From Streptosporangium pseudovulgare (GTDB lineage Bacteria > Actinomycetota > Actinomycetes > Streptosporangiales > Streptosporangiaceae), in contig NZ_BMQJ01000021.1 of assembly GCF_014648055.1 (NCBI RefSeq), positions 1 through 64,000 of the forward strand: DNA of 64,000 nucleotides, written 5' to 3'. This document shows, in pieces, positions 16,957 to 24,850 of the stretch. The notes below the pieces were generated by a model. That model searched no databases, had not been told where the DNA came from, and saw only the letters and a list, made by a program, of their open reading frames with translations. Numbering within the stretch: position 1 is the stretch's first letter; every line of letters begins with the position of its first letter. Made by a program: the position numbers and the translations under genes.

Positions 16957-18363
16957 TCATGCCGCGTACGTCCACCCCTCCTCGCCGGCCAGCCAGGCCG
17001 CCAGGCTCCGCTCCGGCTCCGCCGCCGGGGCGGTCGCGCCGAACAGGTCGAGCAGGTCCGCGGCCGGGGACCTGCCGGGCGTCACGTACCGGTCGGCGAA
17101 CGCCTCCGCCCGGCGGACCAGCGCGGGCGGCGCGCCCAGCCGGGGCAGCGCGGCGAGGGCGGCCCGGAAGCAGGCGTCGGCCGCCGCGCGCAGCCCGGGG
17201 TCCGCCAGCCCGTGCCGTGCCGCCCGCGCCCAGCTCCCCGCGTACGGCTCCGCCGCGGCCAGCGCCGCGCCGGCCGCCAGGTCGTCCGTCACGAGGGCGT
17301 GGGTCACCGCCGCGCACACCGGCCACCACGCCGGGTGCTGCGCGTCGAGGTAGCGGATCTCCAGCCAGCCGCGCGGCCGTACCGGGGGGAAGACCGTGGT
17401 GGCGTGGTAGGCCAGGTCCGCCGGGGTGGGCGGGCGCGCTGGCAGGCCGCGTCCGGCGTACGAGGGCGCCGGGGAGGCGGCGGAGGCGGGCGGGCGCGGC
17501 GGCGAGCCGTACGACGGGCCCGGCGCCCCGGGCGCGGGGCGGGGCGGGACGACCGGTACCGGGCGGGCGGGGACGGCCTGGGACGCGGCCAGCCAGTCCC
17601 GCAGGGACGACCCGTCGCCGACCGGGCGGCACCGCTCGCCGTCCCCGTCCTCCTCGCGCACGAGCATCACCCGGGCGTCGAGGAGGTAGTCCCGCCACGC
17701 CGCCACCGGATCCCCCCGGAGGGGGACGGGAGCCGTCCGCGTCGGGTCGAGACGCTCCCACACCACCTGGCGGCCCGACATCCACCCGCACGGCCCGCCC
17801 TCCAGCAGCGGCGAGTTGGCGAAGGCCGCCGTCAGGACCGGCCCCAGCAGGTGCGCCCGCTCCCAGCGCGTCCCGGGATGTTCGCCCAGGTCCACGTTCA
17901 CCTGGACGGACGCGGTCGAGCACATCATCAGCGGCCCGTACGGCGAGCCGAAGAACGCCGCCATCGCGTCGTAGCGGGGCAGGCGGAGCTGCCGCCGGGC
18001 GGGCCGTACCGGGTCGAGGCCCGCCCCGGCCAGCGCCAGGCCGGCCTCCCGCAGCGCCCCGCGTGCCGCGTCGACGTCCGCGGCCACCCGGGCGACGGCC
18101 TCCGGCAGCGGGCCCGCCGGCCCGGAGAGCTCCAGCTGCCCGCCCGGCTCGAACGTCACCCGGCTCCCGCCGGGCAGCGGCGGCAGCGCGGCGGCGACCC
18201 TGTCCAGGGGGACCTGACGCGTGGGGCTCCCGAGGTCGAAGACCAGGAACTCCAGCTCTATCCCCAGCCGGTCGCCGGGGCCGCCGCCGAAGCAGCGGCG
18301 CGCGAAGTCCTCCACCTCCGCGGCGTCCCGGATCGGAGTCTCCCCGGTCACCAGACCGTTCAT
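16957..18363 (-). CDS. egtA: Glutamate-cysteine ligase EgtA
   Basis: The 468-residue ATP-dependent ligase makes gamma-glutamylcysteine, the sulfur donor for EgtB. Features are GIELEFLVFD (about residues 34-43, the GCS2 acidic metal motif), a substrate-binding segment SVQVNVDLGEH, and WLEIRYLDAQHPAWW. A Pro/Gly/Ala-rich insert near residues 275-310 (PPRPAPGAPGPSYG...) is low-complexity and probably a surface loop. GGGAGGGG precedes the ATG. It is the first gene of egtABCD; the sigma/anti-sigma pair ends 150 nt upstream on the same strand. Confidence 0.93.
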   Translation of the reverse strand: MNGLVTGETPIRDAAEVEDFARRCFGGGPGDRLGIELEFLVFDLGSPTRQVPLDRVAAALPPLPGGSRVTFEPGGQLELSGPAGPLPEAVARVAADVDAARGALREAGLALAGAGLDPVRPARRQLRLPRYDAMAAFFGSPYGPLMMCSTASVQVNVDLGEHPGTRWERAHLLGPVLTAAFANSPLLEGGPCGWMSGRQVVWERLDPTRTAPVPLRGDPVAAWRDYLLDARVMLVREEDGDGERCRPVGDGSSLRDWLAASQAVPARPVPVVPPRPAPGAPGPSYGSPPRPPASAASPAPSYAGRGLPARPPTPADLAYHATTVFPPVRPRGWLEIRYLDAQHPAWWPVCAAVTHALVTDDLAAGAALAAAEPYAGSWARAARHGLADPGLRAAADACFRAALAALPRLGAPPALVRRAEAFADRYVTPGRSPAADLLDLFGATAPAAEPERSLAAWLAGEEGWTYAA

Positions 18364-18471
18364 CGGCCGCCCCTCCCGCCTGACGGGTACGGGACTACAG
18401 ACCCGGCAGGGGCGCGGGCGTTACACCGGAGGCGCGGCGAATTTCCCGGGCGGGGAGGGGGCGCGGCGGCT

Positions 18472-18549
18472 CTCAGGAGCGCCGGTGCTCGCGAAAGCCG
18501 CGAGCAGTGGCCCTCAGGAGCGCCGGTGCTCGCGGAAGGCCGCGAGCAG
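18472..18549. repeat. Tandem 36/37-bp duplication of the anti-sigma 3' end, each copy a hairpin
   Basis: Copies 18472-18507 and 18513-18549 match at about 35 of 37 positions, with one indel. The second copy holds the last 11 codons and stop of the anti-sigma gene; the first lies beyond the stop. Each copy also folds: GCTCGCGG and CCGCGAGC pair around AAGG in the second. The pair may act as a terminator. Confidence 0.75.
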
Positions 18550-18837
18550 CCGCTCCCGCGCGCTCTGCGGAAGCCCGTCGGACGGCGGGCGGGACGGCTC
18601 CCCGCCTGCGCCGGGACCGGAGGCGCCGAGGGCGCCCAGGGCGTCCGCGGTGGCGCGGATCTGGCCGAGGTAGCGCGCGCAGCCCTCGCACCCGGACAGG
18701 TGCTCGGCGAACAGGCACCGGGTGGTCTCGTCGAGCTCGCCTTCCAGGTAGGCGGTGACGAGTTCCACCACCTCGTCGCAGCTGAACCGCTTCACAGCGC
18801 CGACCGCCTCACCGTCTCGAACCTGAACCGTTTTCAC
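18514..18837 (-). CDS. Zinc-binding anti-sigma factor (ZAS type)
   Basis: The 107-residue protein carries VKRFSCDEVVELVTAYLEGEL and the H-x3-C-x2-C motif in FAEHLSGCEGC, the zinc site of ZAS anti-sigma factors that sequester ECF sigmas. No transmembrane segment follows, so it is a soluble, possibly redox-sensitive type. Two near-identical start regions exist 42 nt apart: the GTG at 18837, overlapping the sigma stop (TAGTG), and the GTG at 18795. Family proteins usually begin close to the second, so the true start is uncertain. It is translationally coupled to the sigma factor. Confidence 0.85.
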   Translation of the reverse strand: MKTVQVRDGEAVGAVKRFSCDEVVELVTAYLEGELDETTRCLFAEHLSGCEGCARYLGQIRATADALGALGASGPGAGGEPSRPPSDGLPQSARERLLAAFREHRRS

Positions 18838-18861
18838 TACGCCGACCGTCCCGCCGTCTCG
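18782..18861. repeat. Tandem 38/39-bp duplication spanning the sigma/anti-sigma junction
   Basis: Copies at 18823-18861 and 18782-18819 share about 33 of 39 positions (period 42, one indel). Each contains CGGTCGGCG followed by GTGAA and CGGTTCAG, so the anti-sigma translation start is duplicated. The sigma stop codon TAG occurs only in the upstream copy. Confidence 0.75.
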
Positions 18862-19487
18862 AAATACTCCTCCAGCCGCCCGCGCACGGCCGCCCGGGCG
18901 CGGTGCAGCAGGACCCGCTGGTTGGCGGGGGAGATCTCCAGGATCTCGCACACCTCCTCGGAGGTGCACCCCTCGACGTCACGAAGGGTGATCACGACCC
19001 GCTGCCGGTGAGGCAGCTCCGCCAGGGCCTTGGTGATCAGGCCGCGCATCTCTGTGGCCAGGACCTCGCCCTCGGGGGTGGGCCAGGCCGCCGGGGCGTC
19101 CTTCCAGAAGCCCGGGAGGAGGTCGTCGGCGTCCTGGAAACGCGCGGGCTCGACGGTCGGGCTCTCATGCTCGAACGCGCTGCTCCACGGGACCACGCGG
19201 TTCTCCCGGACGCCGCGCTTCCTGGCCGTGTTGACCAGGATCCGGTAGACCCACGTCTTGACCGACGAGCGGCCCTCGAAGGCGTCGATGCCCCGGATGA
19301 CCGCCAGCCAGGTGTCCTGGACGACCTCCTGCGCCGAGTCGTTGGTGGACACGTGGGAGCGGGCCAGCCACAGCATCCCGCGTGACCAGGTGTCCAGCAG
19401 CGTCGCGAACATCGCCTCGTCCCCGGCCCGCAGCGCCGCCACCACCACGTCGTCGGGAGGCAGCCCGCCGTCCGCGAAGGACTCCAC
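18837..19487 (-). CDS. ECF-family RNA polymerase sigma factor
   Basis: The 216-residue protein has sigma region 2 (MFATLLDTWSRGMLWLARSHV...EVVQDTWLAVIRGIDAFEG...VKTWVYRILVNTARKRG) and region 4 (ALAELPHRQRVVITLRDVEG...EICEI-like HTH...NQRVLLHRARAAVRGRLEEYF). The GTG start at 19487 has AGGAGAGG 4 nt upstream; the very long open frame that continues upstream is a GC artefact. It is co-transcribed with the anti-sigma factor and lies upstream of egtABCD on the same strand, so control of ergothioneine synthesis under oxidative stress is an attractive but untested idea. Confidence 0.92.
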   Translation of the reverse strand: MESFADGGLPPDDVVVAALRAGDEAMFATLLDTWSRGMLWLARSHVSTNDSAQEVVQDTWLAVIRGIDAFEGRSSVKTWVYRILVNTARKRGVRENRVVPWSSAFEHESPTVEPARFQDADDLLPGFWKDAPAAWPTPEGEVLATEMRGLITKALAELPHRQRVVITLRDVEGCTSEEVCEILEISPANQRVLLHRARAAVRGRLEEYFETAGRSA

Positions 19488-19603
19488 GACCCTCTCCTCC
19501 CGCTCCGGCGTCCGAGGCGTTCTTCCGGAGAGCGAACGACCCGGACAGGAGGATTCCCGTACCCGGCGGAACCGACACCTGACGGCGTCCGCCGGGGGAC
19601 GGG

Positions 19604-20425
19604 TCAGGGCTTGCGGCCCACGCCCACGTACGCCATGCCCGCCATGTCGGCGTAGGCGGACGGCGGCACCTCCGGGTCGGCGAACGGCCACACGCTCTCC
19701 GTGCCGGTGCCGTCGGCCAGCCCGGGCGGGATGAGCTCGAAGTCCCCGAAGAACCCGGCGACCTCCTCGCGCGACCGGGGGGTGAACGCCGCGTTCGACC
19801 GCCGGTACAGCTCGGCGACCCTGGCGGTGCGCTCGGGGTCGGCGTCCCCGGCGACGTGCGAGATCGCCAGGTGGCTGCCGGACGGCAGGGCGTCGCGGTA
19901 GGCCGCGACGAACCCCTGCGGGTCGGCGTCCTCGGGGATCAGGTGCAGGAAGAACATCATCAGGACCGCGACCGGCCGGTCGAAGTCGAGGAACTTCCGT
20001 AACCGCGGGTCCTCCAGGACGCTCCGCGGGTCGGTCACGTCCGCCTGCACCATGATCACGTTTTCGTTCCTGGCCAGCAGGGCGTTGCCGTGCGCGCAGA
20101 CCACCGGGTCGCTGTCGACGTAGGCCACCCGGGCGTCCGGGGCGAACCGCAGGGCCACCTCGTGCACGTTCTGCCGGGCCGGCAGTCCCGAGCCGAGGTC
20201 GAGGAACTGGTCGATCCCCCGTTCGGCGAGATACTCGACGACCCGGCCGATCAGCAGCCGGTTCTCCCGGGCGCCCTGCCTGGTCTCGGGCAGCACCGAG
20301 AGGACCAGCTCGGCGAGGTCCCGGTCGGCCTGGAAGTTGTCCTTCCCGCCGAGGAAGTAGTCGTACATCCGGGCCGCGTTCGGGATCTGCGGATTCACTC
20401 CGGGGGGTGCCTGCTCCGCCGTCAT
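19604..20425 (-). CDS. DUF574/Methyltransf_19-type SAM-dependent methyltransferase
   Basis: The 273-residue protein begins with the hallmark of this actinobacterial family, NPQIPNAARMYDYFLGGKDNFQADRD, in two parts. The SAM-binding motif is FLDLGSGLPARQNVHEVA (about residues 75-92), followed by VAYVDSDPVV and MVQADVTDP. Such genes are greatly expanded in Streptomyces and Streptosporangia, mostly without known substrate. The ATG at 20425 has GAGG 7 nt upstream. It stands alone, divergent from the SRPBCC gene. Confidence 0.88.
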   Translation of the reverse strand: MTAEQAPPGVNPQIPNAARMYDYFLGGKDNFQADRDLAELVLSVLPETRQGARENRLLIGRVVEYLAERGIDQFLDLGSGLPARQNVHEVALRFAPDARVAYVDSDPVVCAHGNALLARNENVIMVQADVTDPRSVLEDPRLRKFLDFDRPVAVLMMFFLHLIPEDADPQGFVAAYRDALPSGSHLAISHVAGDADPERTARVAELYRRSNAAFTPRSREEVAGFFGDFELIPPGLADGTGTESVWPFADPEVPPSAYADMAGMAYVGVGRKP

Positions 20426-20560
20426 CGTCAACCTCGCCGTCTGCGCTGTCAGGAAGGACCATGATCGCGGCATCCGTCCCGGATCGCCACCCCGGGGATC
20501 CGGCGCCCGCGGCGCGCCATGTCCCGGACGGACGGCGTGGGTCCGGAGACCCCGGGGGCG

Positions 20561-20619
20561 GACGGGCCGGGATGGACGGGCCAGGGATGAACGGGCCAGG
20601 GATGGACGGGCCGGGGGCG
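20561..20619. repeat. 15-bp tandem repeat, four copies
   Basis: Units close to GACGGGCCAGGGATG occur at 20561-20574 (14 nt), 20575-20589, 20590-20604 and 20605-20619. They lie in the 240-nt divergent spacer between the methyltransferase and SRPBCC genes. Confidence 0.8.
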
Positions 20620-20665
20620 GGTAAGGGGCCGTTCGACGTTTCCGTGACAGGGAGTGACGATTGCG

Positions 20666-21079
20666 ATGAGTGAGTACGAGCGTTCCCGCACCATGCCCGC
20701 GACCGCGGAGATCGTGTTCGACGAGGTGAGCGACCTGGACCGGCTCGACGACTGGCTGCCCCGCGAACTGCACGTGCACGCCGAGGAGCCGCCGGCGGTG
20801 ACCGTGCACGAGGACGACACCGGGCAGGACTCCCGCGCCCTGTTCCGGGCCGTCCCGGAGCAGCTCCGGCTGGAGTGGGGCACCCGCGACGACGCCAGCT
20901 ACAGCGGCTGGCTCCAGGTCGCCGACAGCGGCGCCGGAGGGAGCGAGGTGACCATCCACCTGTCGTTCTTCGACGAGGAGCACGCCCCGTCCGCCGAGGA
21001 GGTCCACCGCTCCCTCGACGAGAGCCTGGAGAAGCTGGCCACGCAGGTGGGCCGGCAGACCGACAGCCCGGCCGGCTGA
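20666..21079 (+). CDS. SRPBCC-fold protein (polyketide cyclase/START-like)
   Basis: The 137-residue protein shows the Bet v 1-like pattern: ERSRTMPATAEIVFDEVSDLDRLDDWLP, then beta strands (RLEWGTRDDASYSGWLQVAD, SEVTIHLSFFDEEH) and a long C-terminal helix (EEVHRSLDESLEKLATQV). It is probably a cytosolic lipid- or ligand-binding protein; no catalytic residues can be assigned. I favour the ATG at 20666, with GGGAG about 11 nt upstream, over the GTG at 20654. The stop codon lies in the first unit of an 11-bp tandem repeat. Confidence 0.7.
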   Translation: MSEYERSRTMPATAEIVFDEVSDLDRLDDWLPRELHVHAEEPPAVTVHEDDTGQDSRALFRAVPEQLRLEWGTRDDASYSGWLQVADSGAGGSEVTIHLSFFDEEHAPSAEEVHRSLDESLEKLATQVGRQTDSPAG

Positions 21080-21106
21080 CGGACGGCTGACGGACGGCTG
21101 ACGGCC
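21074..21106. repeat. 11-bp tandem repeat, three copies, starting at the SRPBCC stop codon
   Basis: GGCTGACGGAC occurs at 21074-21084 and 21085-21095, then GGCTGACGGCC at 21096-21106. The first unit contains the TGA stop of the SRPBCC gene, so the repeat gives TGA triplets in different frames. Confidence 0.8.
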
Positions 21107-21182
21107 GACGGTGCGGGCCGCCGCGCCGCCGTACGGTACGGCGGTCTTGGCGAGGGGGCGGGCGGCGCTCAGAATCGGGTCC

Positions 21183-23492
21183 ATGGCTGATCATCACCCC
21201 TACGTCGGCGCGCGGGCCCCCCGCCGCGAGGACGGGCGGCTGCTCACCGGGCGCGGGAGATACGTCGGCGGCGTCGGGCCGCCGGACGCCGCGCACGCGG
21301 TGATCGTGCGCAGTCCCGTCGCCCACGGGCGGCTCACCGGATGCGACACCGCGGCCGCCCGCTCCGCCGCGGGGGTCCTCGGCGTCATCACCCCCGCCGA
21401 CGCGGCGGGCGCGCGGCTGCCGTGCGTGGCGGTCGCGCCGGGGCAGCGCGAGTCCTCCTACCCGGTGCTGGACGAGGAGATCCGCTACGCCGGGCAGCCG
21501 CTCGCCGTCGTCGTGGCGCGGACCCCGGAGGCCGCCCGGGACGCCGCCGACCTGATCGGCCTCGCCATCGAGGAGCTGCCCGCCGTGGTCGGCGTGGAGA
21601 ACGCCGTCCGCGACGGCGCCCCGCTGCTGTACCCCGCCTGGGGCACCAACCTGGTGACCGACTTCGAGGTCGGCGACACCGACTGCGAGGCGGCGATCGC
21701 CGCCGCCGACCACGTCGTGGAGATGACATTCCGCCTGGGCCGGGCCGCGCCGAGCCCGATCGAGCCGCGCGGGATCGCGGCCGGCCTCTCCGACGGCACG
21801 CTCACGATCTGGGCCGCCACCCAGGCCCCGCACCACGTGCGCGACCACGCGGCCGAGGCCCTGGGCCTGCCCCTCAACGCGGTACGGGTGATCGGCTGCG
21901 ACATCGGGGGAGGGTTCGGCGCGAAGGAGCACCTCTACCCCGACGAGGCGCTCGTCTGCCTGGCCGCCCTGCGGCTCGGCCGCCCGGTGCGGTGGTCGGA
22001 GACGCGCGCCGAGCACCTGTCCGCCACCCTGGCGGCCCGCGACGCCGTCCACCGGGGCCGCCTGGCGTTCACCGCCGACGGCGGGTTCGTCGCCCTGCAC
22101 TGCGACATCCTCGGCGACCTGGGCGCCCATCCGTCGAACGTCGGGATCAGCCCGCTCGCCGTGTCGGCCATCATGCTGCCCGGCCCCTACCGGTTCGAGC
22201 GGGCCGGCGCGAGGGTGCGCGCCGCCGTCACCACCACCACCCCGACCGGCTCCTACCGGGGCTTCGGCCAGCCGGAGGCGACCTGGACCAGGGAGCGGCT
22301 GGTGGACGAGGCGGCGCGGCTGCTGGGGGCCGACCCCGTCGAACTGCGGCTGCGCAACATGATCGGTCCTGACGATCTGCCCGCCGCCACCCGCACCTGG
22401 CAGTCCTACGACAGCGGCGACTACCCCGCCGCCCTGCGCCGGGTGCGGGAGCTGGCCCGGGTCGGGCCGCCGCGTGACGGGCGCAGGCGCGGCGTCGGGT
22501 TCTCCTGCCACGTGGAGGCCACCGGCATGGGGCCGTCCATGGGCCTCAAGGCCGCGGGCCAGGCCGCGGGCGGGTTCGAGACCGCGATCGTGCGGATGGA
22601 GCCCGACGCCTCGCTCGTCGTGCACGCCGGGGTGGCCGGGATGGGACAGGGCATCGAGACGACGCTCGCCCAGCTCGCCGCGGACGGCGTGGGCGTGCCG
22701 CTGGACCGGGTCCAGGTGATGCTCGGCGACACCGCGGCCACGCCGTACTCCTCGATCGGCTCCATCGCCAGCCGCTCCCTCGTGGTCGGCGGCGGCGCCC
22801 TGAACCGCGCCGCCCGGCTGCTGCGTGACCGGATCGTCGCCATCGCCGCCCACCGGCTGGAGGTCTCCGGCGACGACCTGGAAATCGCCGACGGGGCCGT
22901 CCGGGTGAAGGGCGACCCGGCCTCGTGCCTGACCCTGCGGGAGATCGCCCTGTCGGCCTGGCGCGGCTGGGATCTGCCCGAGGGGGTGCCGCCGGGGCTG
23001 GAGGAGCGCGTCACCCACGACCCCGCCGACTACACCTACGCCTACGGGGCGCACGCGGCGGCGGTGGCCGTCGACGTGGAGACCGGCGCGGTCGAGGTCG
23101 AGGGGTACTGGGTGGTCGGCGACTCCGGGACGCTGGTCAACCCGGCGATCGTCGAGGGCCAGCTGCGCGGCGCGATCGCCCAGGGGATCGGCATGGCGCT
23201 GACCGAGGAGGTCGCCTACTCCGCCGACGGGCAACCGGCCGCCGACTACTTCCCGCCGACGGCGCGGGAGGTGCCGGACATCGAGGTCGTCCTGACCCAG
23301 ACACCCTCGCCGATCACTCCGGGCGGCATGAAGGGGGTGGGGGAGGCGGGCACGATCGGCCCGCCCGCGGCGATCGGCAACGCGGTGGCGGCGGCCGTGC
23401 CCGAGATCGCCGCCGGGGTCGCCACCACCCCGCTCACCTCCCAGGCGGTGTGGTCGCTCCTGCGCGGGGACGACCCGGCGGAGCCCGGCTGA
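21183..23492 (+). CDS. Xanthine dehydrogenase/CoxL-family molybdopterin-binding subunit
   Basis: The 769-residue protein has the N-terminal hammerhead domain (YVGARAPRREDGRLLTGRGRYV) and the large Mo-cofactor domain. Moco-contact motifs include GGGFGAKE (about residues 243-250) and the active-site loop SYRGFGQPE, which resembles form-II CoxL (AYRGAGR) rather than true CO dehydrogenase (AYxCSFR). The catalytic Glu is in KGVGEAGTIGPP near the C-terminus. Such subunits hydroxylate aromatic or N-heterocyclic carbons, normally with FAD and 2Fe-2S partners; neither partner gene is adjacent here. The ATG at 21183 starts the conserved region; its ribosome-binding site is weak. Confidence 0.88.
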   Translation: MADHHPYVGARAPRREDGRLLTGRGRYVGGVGPPDAAHAVIVRSPVAHGRLTGCDTAAARSAAGVLGVITPADAAGARLPCVAVAPGQRESSYPVLDEEIRYAGQPLAVVVARTPEAARDAADLIGLAIEELPAVVGVENAVRDGAPLLYPAWGTNLVTDFEVGDTDCEAAIAAADHVVEMTFRLGRAAPSPIEPRGIAAGLSDGTLTIWAATQAPHHVRDHAAEALGLPLNAVRVIGCDIGGGFGAKEHLYPDEALVCLAALRLGRPVRWSETRAEHLSATLAARDAVHRGRLAFTADGGFVALHCDILGDLGAHPSNVGISPLAVSAIMLPGPYRFERAGARVRAAVTTTTPTGSYRGFGQPEATWTRERLVDEAARLLGADPVELRLRNMIGPDDLPAATRTWQSYDSGDYPAALRRVRELARVGPPRDGRRRGVGFSCHVEATGMGPSMGLKAAGQAAGGFETAIVRMEPDASLVVHAGVAGMGQGIETTLAQLAADGVGVPLDRVQVMLGDTAATPYSSIGSIASRSLVVGGGALNRAARLLRDRIVAIAAHRLEVSGDDLEIADGAVRVKGDPASCLTLREIALSAWRGWDLPEGVPPGLEERVTHDPADYTYAYGAHAAAVAVDVETGAVEVEGYWVVGDSGTLVNPAIVEGQLRGAIAQGIGMALTEEVAYSADGQPAADYFPPTAREVPDIEVVLTQTPSPITPGGMKGVGEAGTIGPPAAIGNAVAAAVPEIAAGVATTPLTSQAVWSLLRGDDPAEPG

Positions 23493-23532
23493 GCGGCGCC
23501 GGAGGTCCCGCTCAGCCGGGGCCCCGCCTCCG

Positions 23533-23605
23533 GGACGCGCGCCGTCCGGGGTACCCGGGGCCCCGCTCTCCGGGGCCCGTCCTCAGGACGCGCGCCGTCC
23601 GGGGT
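23533..23605. repeat. 20-bp exact direct repeat at the 3' end of the YihY gene
   Basis: GGACGCGCGCCGTCCGGGGT occurs at 23533-23552 and again at 23586-23605 (period 53). The second copy is inside the last codons of the YihY gene, directly before its stop, and the first lies beyond it, so the gene end appears duplicated. Confidence 0.8.
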
Positions 23606-24689
23606 TCTCCGGAGTCCCGCTCTCGGAAGTCCCGCTCTCGGGGGTCTCCCGCAGAAGCCCGGTGACCCGCCGTACGGTGTCCGCCACGGCGGTCCCGGCG
23701 GCGCCCACCAGCGGCTCGCGCTCCTCCTCGGCCGTTGGTCCGGGGTCCGGCTCGGTCGGCCGGGCGTTCCCGGCCCGGCACGCCTCCAGCTGCGCGGCGA
23801 AGGCCAGCCCGAGGAAGAGCGCCATCGAGCTGAGGAACGACCACAGCATCAGCGCCATGACGGCGGTGAGCGGGCCGTAGGTGGAGCCGAAGGTGCCGCT
23901 GCCCTCGATGTAGAGCGCCAGCAGCAGCGTGAACACCGTCCACAGGGCGATCGCGACCAGGGCGCCGAACGCGAGCCAGGTGTGGCCCGGCTGCCTGCGC
24001 CGCGGCGCGGCGCGGAACAGCACCGACGCCGACAGCACTGCCAGCAGGAACCCGACCGGCCAGCGCACCAGCGTGAACGCCCGCAGCTCGGCCCCGCCCC
24101 AGTCGTAGACCTGGGCGAGCGCCCGGCCGATCGCGCCGCCGCCCACCATCACCACGAAGCCCGCGGTCATGAACGCGCCCGCGGTCAGCGCCATCAGCAG
24201 GGCCCTGCCGTACTTGCGGTGGAACGGGCGGTCGCGCTCCACGCCGTAGATGCGGTTGGCGCCCCGCTCCACCTGGGCCATGGCGCTGGTCAGCGAGACC
24301 AGCGCGGTGCACAGGCCGAGCCACAGTGCCAGGGTGCCCCCGGTGTGGCCCGCCTGCCGGTGGCTTTCGGAGAGCACGTCCCGGACCGCTTCCGCCCCGG
24401 CCCCGGGCGCGATCCGGCTCAGCGTGAGTTCGAGCACCTCGCCCAGGTGCTCCTGGTTGACCACCGAGCTCAGCCCCACCAGCGCGATGGCGCCGGGGAT
24501 GATCGACAGGCAGATCTGGAAGGCCAGCGCCCGGGAGTTGGTCATGCCCTCGCCGTACCTGAACCTGGCGAAGGAGTCGCGTACGAGGTGCCAGCGGCCG
24601 TACCTGCGCAGGGTGACCCAGGCGTGGTCGGCCGACAGCTCCTCGCCGCTCATGCTCCGTGTCTGCGGCACTTCCGTCGCGGTTCCCAT
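23583..24689 (-). CDS. YihY/BrkB-family integral membrane protein
   Basis: The 368-residue protein has about six transmembrane helices between residues 50 and 290 and the family features NSRALAFQICLSIIPGAIALVGL and YGPLTAVMALMLWSFLSSMALFLGL. The C-terminal about 70 residues are hydrophilic and end in repeats (PESGTSESGTPENPG). These proteins were once called ribonuclease BN, but they are membrane proteins of uncertain, probably transport-related role. It is monocistronic and divergent from the ferritin-like gene. Confidence 0.88.
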   Translation of the reverse strand: MGTATEVPQTRSMSGEELSADHAWVTLRRYGRWHLVRDSFARFRYGEGMTNSRALAFQICLSIIPGAIALVGLSSVVNQEHLGEVLELTLSRIAPGAGAEAVRDVLSESHRQAGHTGGTLALWLGLCTALVSLTSAMAQVERGANRIYGVERDRPFHRKYGRALLMALTAGAFMTAGFVVMVGGGAIGRALAQVYDWGGAELRAFTLVRWPVGFLLAVLSASVLFRAAPRRRQPGHTWLAFGALVAIALWTVFTLLLALYIEGSGTFGSTYGPLTAVMALMLWSFLSSMALFLGLAFAAQLEACRAGNARPTEPDPGPTAEEEREPLVGAAGTAVADTVRRVTGLLRETPESGTSESGTPENPGRRAS

Positions 24690-24850
24690 GGTCGGGTGCG
24701 ACTACCCGGGGAGCCGGACGGCGAACCGGCCCGCCGGTAACGGTCCTGACACCGTCCGGAGAGCGTGGAGGGCTCCGCGGGGAGAGCCGGCGACCGCCGG
24801 GAGAATGGCAAAAAACGGCATGAAAGGGACGAGATGGGTAGAGGAAGTAC

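Noticed and set aside
19535..19557. GGAAT-N14-CGTT upstream of the ECF sigma gene as an autoregulated ECF promoter
   Set aside because: The spacing is 1-3 nt shorter than usual for such promoters, and similar short motifs are frequent; not strong enough to annotate.
18837..23234. A 1465-codon minus-strand open frame covering the sigma gene and several genes in other frames
   Set aside because: Only the sigma portion shows domains. The rest is Gly/Arg/Pro-rich sequence typical of antisense frames in high-GC DNA, opposite the methyltransferase spacer and molybdopterin hydroxylase genes.
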